A stretch of 64,000 nt of DNA from Heterotrichella gracilis. Taxonomy: Eukaryota > Sar > Xanthophyceae > Tribonematales > Xanthonemataceae. This document shows, piece after piece, positions 57,459-64,000 of the stretch. Location of the stretch: assembly GCA_032358255.1 (NCBI GenBank), contig JAULBX010000226.1:62001-126000 (forward strand). Reading direction: 5' to 3'. Positions within the stretch are counted from its first letter, which is position 1; each line of letters starts with the position of its first letter. A program made the position numbers and the translations under genes. Below the pieces are notes generated by a model. The model worked only from the letters and a program-made list of their open reading frames with translations. It searched no databases and was not told the DNA's origin.

Positions 57459-59218
57459 TCACCACCTTATCAGCTTCCTCCGCCTCCACAAACACGCCAG
57501 CCATTGCGGACCAGTCACTGAGGTCCTGCTGTCTGCCCTGCCTGCCACAGCCATGATGGTTGCATCTGATGGTGCTGCTGAGTGGGACACAGGCGATGCG
57601 CCTGTTGAGCCCTTGCTGCTGCAACCTGGCGAATTGACCAATGCTGGCGGCGCCTGTAACTTCTTGCTGTTGCGCAATGCTGTCAAGTAAATGTTTGCAG
57701 CAGCAAGCTTCGATCTGAACTTGGTATTGGAGCCATGCAGCTTGGTGACTCCAAGGGTTGCTGCTCCCTTTGGCGCGGCTGACACCTTCTTTGCTACTGT
57801 GGCTGCATATGTGGGGTGCATGCCAGTGCATGGGACAGCGGCTGCATTGATGCTGACTGTGGTGGGGTTGCAACCCTTGTCATTGCTGCTGCCGATGCTT
57901 GTGTGAGGGTCCACGGTGGCAGGAATGCTGAAAGTGCTGTCTATGGCGCGGCGCGGGCTCTTGGTTGCTAGTTTGCTTAGCCCTTCGAAGGAAATTGATC
58001 CAGCTGTGTACAGTGTGGTGCCTGTGCAGCTTGAGGTGGTGTCGCTGGCTGGGGAATGAACTGACAGGGTACTCTGGATGCGGCCTGGTGGAGATTTCTT
58101 GGACTCGATTAGCAATGGATCTGCAAATGGGTTGTCATGCTGAGCCTCCTCGACAGGTGTGAAGGAGGGAGAGGGAGAGCTTGCTGGGGTTGAGTAAGTA
58201 TCTGCAACTGGAGCAAGGGGTGAAGGAGCTTCATATGGAGGTGGCGCGACGCCATGGAGCTTGGTGATGATCATGGTGGCCTTCCCAATTGGGGACATTG
58301 TGGCAATGGTTGTCAGCGGCTCTGACTGTGCATCATGGAACTGGTCTCCAGCATCTTCAGGAAAATGAAGGGGGATGGCTGGCACAATGATTGCGACTGA
58401 AGCACCTACAGGCAAAAAAACTTGTAAACATGCTGCCAGCTTCACAGAACAGCTACATGGCCAGTCGTACGATGACAATGAGCAGCATGGTCAGCATTAG
58501 GTACTGTGTCCACCGTGCTTCCCTTTTGAAATGGATGTGCTGCCCAGTGCGCGCGATGCATGGTGCCTGTGTTTACGCGCAATGGCTCACCTGACAAGTC
58601 AGCACCCTGCTGTGCTGATGGGCGTGCCGCTTCCAGGCCAAGGGTCTTGAGCTGTGAAGGTAGTGCAGTGGTTGCACCTGATGAAGAGTGGGCAGCTGCA
58701 GGTCCTGAGTGAGCTGAGGTCTCAGGCTTGGGTGATGACTTTGCGTCAGGCTGCGGCTCTGAGAAGGCCCTGTCCTTCGTTGCCAGACTGCTGAGTGACA
58801 TCCTGTCGGGCATGGTGGTGTCCTGAAGGGGGACTGCAGCAGAGGCATCCTCAGCATCTGAGGTTGCGCAGCAAAGGAGAGCATAGTCAGCAAGAAGCTT
58901 TTTTTCATGTGCATACCCAGTATGCCTGCAACAGGGTGCGTGGGTTCCTGGGGCTAGTTGGTCAGTACCTTGCTTCAATAAGTCCAAAGAAGCATCACTC
59001 TCCTTGCACTCAGGAGTGCTCCTGACAGGCAAATGATCTGCAATGAAGCCATCGTCAGTTGTCGTTGCAACAGGCTTGGGAGGGCCTGCTGTGAAAGGGA
59101 CTTTGAAACTTCTGGCAGGCTTGTTTGCAGGGGCGTTGTCCAGGTTGGAGAAGGTTGCAGCACCAGTGGTGTCTTGTTCAGCCTGCAGGCGAGCCATGGT
59201 CATGACTGGCCAGTTCAT
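57459..59218 (-). CDS. disordered Ser/Pro/Ala-rich protein of unknown function
   Basis: Three exons (58969-59218, 58591-58857, 57459-58405) join in phase to 487 residues. Composition is Ser, Thr, Pro and Ala-rich with few hydrophobic clusters, so most of it should be disordered. Visible features are MARLQAEQDTTGAATFSNLD near the start, a hydrophobic patch ASVAIIVPAIPLHF at the start of exon 3, a PPPY motif (HGVAPPPYEAP) that could bind WW domains, a second TKLHG copy (ATLGVTKLHGSNTKF) and a basic end (WRRRKLIRW). The ATG at 59218 is the first in frame after a stop; ATGs a few codons later are equally possible. No domain is recognised. It is divergent from another disordered-protein gene at 60170. 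Confidence 0.65.
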
Positions 59219-60169
59219 GAGTTACCTGATAATAGAAAACGAAAACGTACCAAGTGGCAAGACAGGTTAATACAGGGGCTAGCATTTACGCAGGTCACAA
59301 AAAATACCTGTTTGAGTTCTGCTTCGTCGAACAGCGAGTTCTGGACTTCCTTCCCCAGGAAAGACCTCCACACTGGACTCCCAGCACACCACAGCTCATT
59401 GGACCAAAACTGGTACGGTGCACTTGTCCGTCCGTCGACAACGCTCGTGTTGGATTCTGCATCTGTGATAGAGTCTCCAGCTTGCCTTGGAGTGCTCTTG
59501 CACTGCTGCTGGAAGCGCAAGCCAGCACACACCAAAACCGACAGCTTCACAGCCAAAAAGAGAGTGGGATGCAGTATCCACTCGAGTACTATGAAAATAC
59601 TGACAGGGACGAGCCACTCCATTCCTGATGCTCAAGACAAAGGCCTAAAGTCCGTGAACATGAACCTAGCTGAAGCTAGCCTGGCGGCACAGTCAAAGTC
59701 TTGGATGAAAACACATGCCGCAAAACACATGCCGCAATGGATGCCGCAAAGGATCCACAAAAATTTAGCTCGGTCCACAAAGGTTAAACTGAAAGGTTGT
59801 TTTTCTCACGCTCAAGACTTCTGAAGACCTAAAACTGTGCTGCATTTCCGGAAGGTGAGTGGTTTTGTAGGCTCAGCAACTTGCCAATTGGGGGCAGGGG
59901 AGTCACCAAAAACCATTGGAAAACAATACTAGTCCCTTCTTTTACACGAACGAAATGCTTGCAACCACACGGACATAATAGTTTTTATGGAGCACTTGTT
60001 CGTATGAGCCTATGTAGGCTGCTGAAGGGACGTTGGTGAGGGTACCCTGGATCGGCAAGGCATGGAAGGGTGTTGTGCTTTTTGGTACAGCACTCACCGC
60101 TCTCTAACCCCTGACAGCACACTGTTTGCTTGACTCGTAGCGTTACATTGAACTTCGTGTCATAGCAGG
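59219..60169. promoter_or_regulatory. divergent promoter region of two unknown genes
   Basis: This spacer lies between the divergent starts at 59218 (-) and 60170 (+). Open frames exist on both strands at 59215-59824, including a minus frame with VVDGRTSAPYQFWSNELW and a plausible AAACAG/GTATTT donor. That could be an upstream exon of the minus gene, but I found no acceptor that keeps the frame. Direct repeats AAAACACATGCCGCA occur near 59708-59735. Confidence 0.4.
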
Positions 60170-61246
60170 ATGTCTTCTGATACGTACAAGAAGATCAAGA
60201 AATGGGGACCAAGCAAGTCGAGGGCAGCTTCCAAGCCATTCCCCACTAGGGTTCCAGCAAAACCTGCCAGCCAACGTGATACTTGGAGTCACAGCCACCA
60301 CCACCCACCACCTGCCGCTGAAGATAGCTCTGGCAAAGTGCTGAGCACCTCATCCACACCAACAGTAACCACCCAACTAGCCAATCAAGGTAAACAGCTT
60401 GCAAGGTTCAATTACAAGGAGGGTAAAGAAGACACACAGCTGGGTCAGCAAACAGGACAGAGGAAGCCCCTGTGGAGTTTGGTGGCCACCAGCAGCCCAG
60501 ATGCAGGACAAGTGTCACCGCATGTTCTTAGGCCAGCAATGACCAAGGGTGAGAAGGAGCGGCAAGCACCACAGGCACTGGCAACCGCACCCAAGAATAA
60601 GCACGGACTCTCCACACTCAAAAAACGGCTCTTCTCCTGGAGACCTACCTCGGGTCAGGGATTGTATGGGAAGCAGCAAAGCACGGAGCAGACTGACTGC
60701 CCCCAGGCTACCAATGCGGAAGTCGCAAGCTGCAGCAAGCTACCTGCTAAGTTTGCAGTGCTTACCATCACGCTCCCAAGCAGCCCGGGCACAAAGCTCG
60801 CTACAGCTATATTGAAAGAACTTGCACCTCCACATCCAAGGACGCGTGCGCAGCTAGTCACTGACAGGCCAACTCCTGGACAAGGTGCAGCACCACATCG
60901 ACATGCAACCACAGCGTGCTCACCAGGAGACAACCTGCTCATGCCATCACAAGCCGCACGCCTGGTCCTGGCAGTGGAGCGAGAACTGCTCCAAAAGCCA
61001 GCCCAAACCTCCCCCTCTCAAGCGCAAGGTGACAGTCCCGCAGAGCCTGTATCAGACCCAGCAAGGGTGCCTGCAAGGAAGTCATTTGCCAAGGCAATGC
61101 AAGGCTTGAGCAAGAGAACAAAGGGCTCCCGCAGCTTGAACGCATCCAGCGCCAAGGGGAGCAAGGACACATTGCCCCGCAAGCAATGTGAGCCTGTGCC
61201 TCAGTGGCCACCAATATCAGACATGTACGAGGATGTTCCACTGTGA
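60170..61246 (+). CDS. basic disordered protein of unknown function, single exon
   Basis: One uninterrupted frame of 358 codons starts MSSDTYKKIKKWGPSKSRAA. It is rich in Lys, Arg, Pro, Ser and Gln throughout and has few hydrophobic runs apart from FAVLTITLPS and AARLVLAVERELL, which may form a short helix. The last part (KSFAKAMQGLSKRTKGSRSL) is strongly basic and the end (PISDMYEDVPL) acidic. Length and composition argue for real coding, but no family is recognised. A nucleic-acid or cytoskeleton-binding role would be a guess. It is the only intronless frame of this size here besides the long LRR exons, so a missed intron is possible. Confidence 0.6.
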   Translation: MSSDTYKKIKKWGPSKSRAASKPFPTRVPAKPASQRDTWSHSHHHPPPAAEDSSGKVLSTSSTPTVTTQLANQGKQLARFNYKEGKEDTQLGQQTGQRKPLWSLVATSSPDAGQVSPHVLRPAMTKGEKERQAPQALATAPKNKHGLSTLKKRLFSWRPTSGQGLYGKQQSTEQTDCPQATNAEVASCSKLPAKFAVLTITLPSSPGTKLATAILKELAPPHPRTRAQLVTDRPTPGQGAAPHRHATTACSPGDNLLMPSQAARLVLAVERELLQKPAQTSPSQAQGDSPAEPVSDPARVPARKSFAKAMQGLSKRTKGSRSLNASSAKGSKDTLPRKQCEPVPQWPPISDMYEDVPL

Positions 61247-61992
61247 GGCGATAAGGCGACAGCAGCAAGTCATGGTCTACATTGCATGTGAAGTAGAAGA
61301 AGGGGGGTGGAAGGGGGTGGAAGGGGCGTCGTACGACTAGCAAAAGCATCCATGCCTTTGACAAGTGCTACATTACATTCGATTCATAATTATGACCACA
61401 TTTGAAAGCCTTAGTTTAACCATTGACCGTCACAAAGTGGCAAGCATCAAACGTCGGCATTGCTGTAAACGTATCATCCCAGATGACGGTGCTTATTCAT
61501 TCTATATAGAACACATCAAGTTTGCAGGTTTGATTGACTGGTGACATTTACCTAAGTTGAATGCCATGGGGTAGAAAAGAGACAATGCACAACTGCAAAT
61601 TAGAGTAGGGAGCAAATGCGCAAGTCAAAGGCTCACAGCCGGGTTACACTGGGCACCTGGGCCAACTAGGACACCACAGCCACATCAGGCAGCCTGACAT
61701 AAGTAGTATTCAATACGGTACACGCAGCATGGCATGATCGCGCATTGCACTGCCGCAGTAAATGCCAGCACCTGATGCGCCAAACTCATCTCGTGCATTC
61801 AACTCTTAATAATGTGATACGTCCAAAATCGCCCCACAAAGAATAAATACAGAAAAAGGTAACGTACCTACGATACCTACATCGCAAATTAGAGTCTTTC
61901 AAACCAAGGGCCTGTCCGGGGTGAAACTCAGTGCAGTCCATCCACTGTCAATTCATAGTATCAGCACTCAACCCCCTCCTGCAGCCCATCCT
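61247..61992. other. convergent intergenic region
   Basis: This is 3' spacer between the unknown plus gene and the eEF2K-like minus gene. Nothing recognisable apart from the two presumed 3' UTRs. Confidence 0.5.
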
Positions 61993-63885
61993 TCAGCTCC
62001 CGTCCCCTTCCAGCGCTTGGCACGTCACCTCCGCCTGCGCCGCCAGCTCATAGTAGCGAGTGGCAGCCTTAGCCTGTGTGCATGGAAGTGAATAAAGAAA
62101 TGCATGATTGATTGATATCATGCACCAGAATTTGTATAAACATAGCAATGAATACACAGCAGATAAAAAAGTGGAATAACAAATTACTTCCAAGATGAAG
62201 TCTCAGGTGAGAGGGCATGGATAGGTGGTGGAGAAGAAAGACAGGGTCAGGCAACTCCAGGCTCAAGAGTTATATTATTTCCTCACGCCTCCCCAAACAT
62301 GTCTTATGGATGGCAACGCCAAAGCCTACCTGGGCCTGCTCCTTCCGAGTTAACCACCATAGCCAAATGTCGCTTATCCCTACCATAGCAAGGAACTTAA
62401 AAACCCCTACACCCCAACCCATGTCCCACCTTCATGCACTCCATTGCCAGGTCAGCCGCCTCCTGGTACAGGTCAGCGGCCAGGCGGGGCTGGGCGGGCG
62501 CGCCAGGGCCCCCGTGCGACACCAGCGCTGCGCGGCAGGCCAGGAGCTCGTAGGGCTGGAGGCTGCCGCCTGGGGGGTGGGGTGGGGTGGGGTGGAGTGG
62601 GGTGAGGTGTCAGGGTGTGAAGTTTGAAGCAAGTTTATTTAATGAACTCCGTGGGGTCCCAGAGCCTGTCTAGCCCCAAGATATAGATAGCTAGGGGCCA
62701 AGGTGCGCCGTACCTCTGTGAGCATTTCACCAGTAAATAGTATTTTTAATATGATGGCATTGACCCATGTGACATCGTATGACAGGATTGATTGACAGCG
62801 GTATATCACAATTTGACACCAACATGGGGCTTGCATCCCCCCCACCTGGCAGTGCCGCCGCCTCCTCCTCCACCTCCTGCGCAGCCGCCTCGCCCTCGTA
62901 CGCGCGCTCATACCTGAGCAAAGGAGGAAATGGGTTTAGAGTGTGAGCAAGGATGACTTGGCAGACATGGATCAAGTTCCACCTCTGCATTCTCCCGAGA
63001 GGTGTCAATACTATAATTCCTGGATTATCTGTTCCCGCTAATGTTGAAACAGCAAGCTCCGGTTTCCCAGCGTGCATAGACAGATGCAATGGAGGTGATT
63101 CTTATGCACCTCCCACCCTTTCTCCCTCCCGATCATGAGTGCAGTTGATGCCTTTTGGGATTCAAGGACTCCATCTTGATCCATCATATGGCATCCCCAA
63201 CATCACATCATAACTTTCTCGCCCATCCAGCTTTCGCGATCACAAGTGTTATATTATGAGCCTTGAAAGCGCAATACTCAATTCCCAACGGTGTTTCATC
63301 AAGTACAATACATCACATTGCACAACAACCGGGGTTCTCACCAGTCCACCGCCTCGCGCGTCCACGTCTCCGCGCGGCTGATTGCGTTGCCGCCAAATGC
63401 GCCGGTGGCCACCGCCTCCCCCACCGCAGCGCACGCGCTCTTCACACCCTGCTGGGCAGCCAGGCGCACGTACTGCAGGGCAAGGTCGGGGTCCGGCTGG
63501 AGCTCGCCTGGAGAAGGGGGGGGTACTATCAATTACTAGTAAATGGGAAAACAAAAAATGATGATTACTAATATTATTCGTTATTTAAAATGGATTCAGA
63601 ACATCCATTAAGCAGTTGAAATAGTAGTTGGAAGATAGGGATGATGTCCCTCCCAAAAGGTGTACCATATTGTGCATCCTGCACCTCACAAAGGATATGG
63701 TGACGGGGGAGAGAGGTTGCACCCTCGCACCTTTGCCCTGTCCCAACCCCCACCCCCCGACATTGCCACCCACCATGCTTCATTGCCTCCCGTGCCAGCG
63801 CCGCCAGGATGGTTGATGATGGCGGCACCTCGAGGTGTACCCGGGCCAGCACAGCGCATGCAAGGGGGAGGCGGGCACGGCCAGC
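61993..63885 (-). CDS. eEF2-kinase-like protein, C-terminal SEL1-repeat part (5' end outside window)
   Basis: Five exons (63774-63885, 63342-63507, 62846-62913, 62430-62569, 61993-62073) join in phase. They encode SEL1-type helical repeats: ARLPLACAVLARVHLE, LALQYVRLAAQQGVKSACAA, AETWTREAVDWYERAYEGEA, LAADLYQEAADLAMECMK and AKAATRYYELAAQAEV. The last two match the order and spacing at the C-terminus of eukaryotic elongation factor 2 kinase (LYTQAAEAAMEAMK, then LANQYYQKAEEAWAQ in the human protein). That kinase phosphorylates eEF2 and slows translation elongation, and its C-terminus binds the substrate. The alpha-kinase domain would lie beyond base 64000, so the assignment rests on the tail alone; another SEL1 protein is the alternative. 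The eight residues after the last repeat (ALEGDGS and stop) are unlike the family. Confidence 0.75.
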
Positions 63886-64000
63886 CTGCAGCACAAGGGG
63901 TGGTCTCTCAAGGCAATTCATCATGCAAAAAAAGAAATGTTTACTGAATTGAAATTCTAACCCATATGTAAGACTTAACAAATTTTTGGAGGTTTTTGAT
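63886..64000 (-). other. intron of the eEF2K-like gene
   Basis: This is AT-rich sequence upstream of the first visible exon acceptor (CTGCAG before 63885). The donor lies outside the window. Confidence 0.6.

Noticed and set aside
59033-59824. 263-codon plus-strand open frame
   Set aside because: It overlaps the first exon of the minus-strand gene antisense, has no protein-like domain and contains low-complexity repeats; probably a shadow.
1-64000. tRNA, rRNA, snRNA genes, CRISPR arrays, LTR or Polinton-like elements
   Set aside because: Scanning by eye found no T-loop/anticodon arrangement, no regularly spaced repeats, and no reverse transcriptase, integrase, capsid or transposase frames.

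Overview
The window is nuclear DNA from a photosynthetic eukaryote, most likely a chlorophyte green alga and perhaps a trebouxiophyte (the class is an inference). The reasons are spliceosomal genes with short GT-AG introns, a cytosolic ribosomal protein L15, a peroxisomal acyl-CoA oxidase of the plant ACX2 type with a PTS2 signal, a plastid-targeted membrane protein, and plant-like Lunapark and HHP/PAQR proteins. Base composition is moderately GC-rich, and GCATGC/TGCATGCA words are very common in the spacers. I recognise no RNA gene, CRISPR array, prokaryotic operon or intact mobile element.

Layout: (1) 1-1.3 kb: 3' part of an F-box/LRR family gene (+). (2) 2.6-16.2 kb: a very large minus-strand gene with a helical N-terminal region, a proline/serine-rich linker with repeated short motifs, an active-looking protein kinase domain and a C-terminal dual-specificity-phosphatase-like domain without its catalytic Cys and Arg. 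(3) 16.9-18.55 kb: a Lunapark-type ER-shaping protein (+). (4) 19.4-21.5 kb: a PAQR/HHP seven-helix receptor-like protein (-) with an enlarged, internally repeated loop. (5) 22.6-24.3 kb: RPL15 (+). (6) 25.5-36.7 kb: a head-to-tail array of four minus-strand F-box/LRR genes. Each is a small first exon plus one long exon, and the most upstream copy is a pseudogene. (7) 37.8-46.95 kb: an ankyrin plus RCC1-propeller gene resembling IBtk (-). (8) 47.6-49.1 kb: a small thylakoid protein (+). (9) 50.35-55.4 kb: a 12-exon ACX2-type acyl-CoA oxidase (+). (10) 57.5-61.2 kb: two divergent genes for disordered proteins of unknown function. (11) 62-64 kb: the C-terminal part of an eEF2-kinase-like gene (-), which continues past the window.

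The genes do not form one pathway; this is ordinary gene-dense algal chromosome. Two patterns stand out. First, the F-box/LRR array duplicated together with its promoter: a palindromic TGCATGCA element sits at a similar distance upstream of three of the four starts. Second, in the acyl-CoA oxidase and IBtk-like genes, several introns hold a decayed nearby copy of the adjoining exon edge, usually spanning the splice site. This looks like repeated local tandem duplication across splice junctions, a proposed route to intron gain and growth.

Coordinates of well-behaved genes were checked by matching splice phase across junctions. The 5' end and several internal junctions of the 2.6-16.2 kb gene, one junction of the PAQR gene and the middle of the IBtk-like gene remain approximate.
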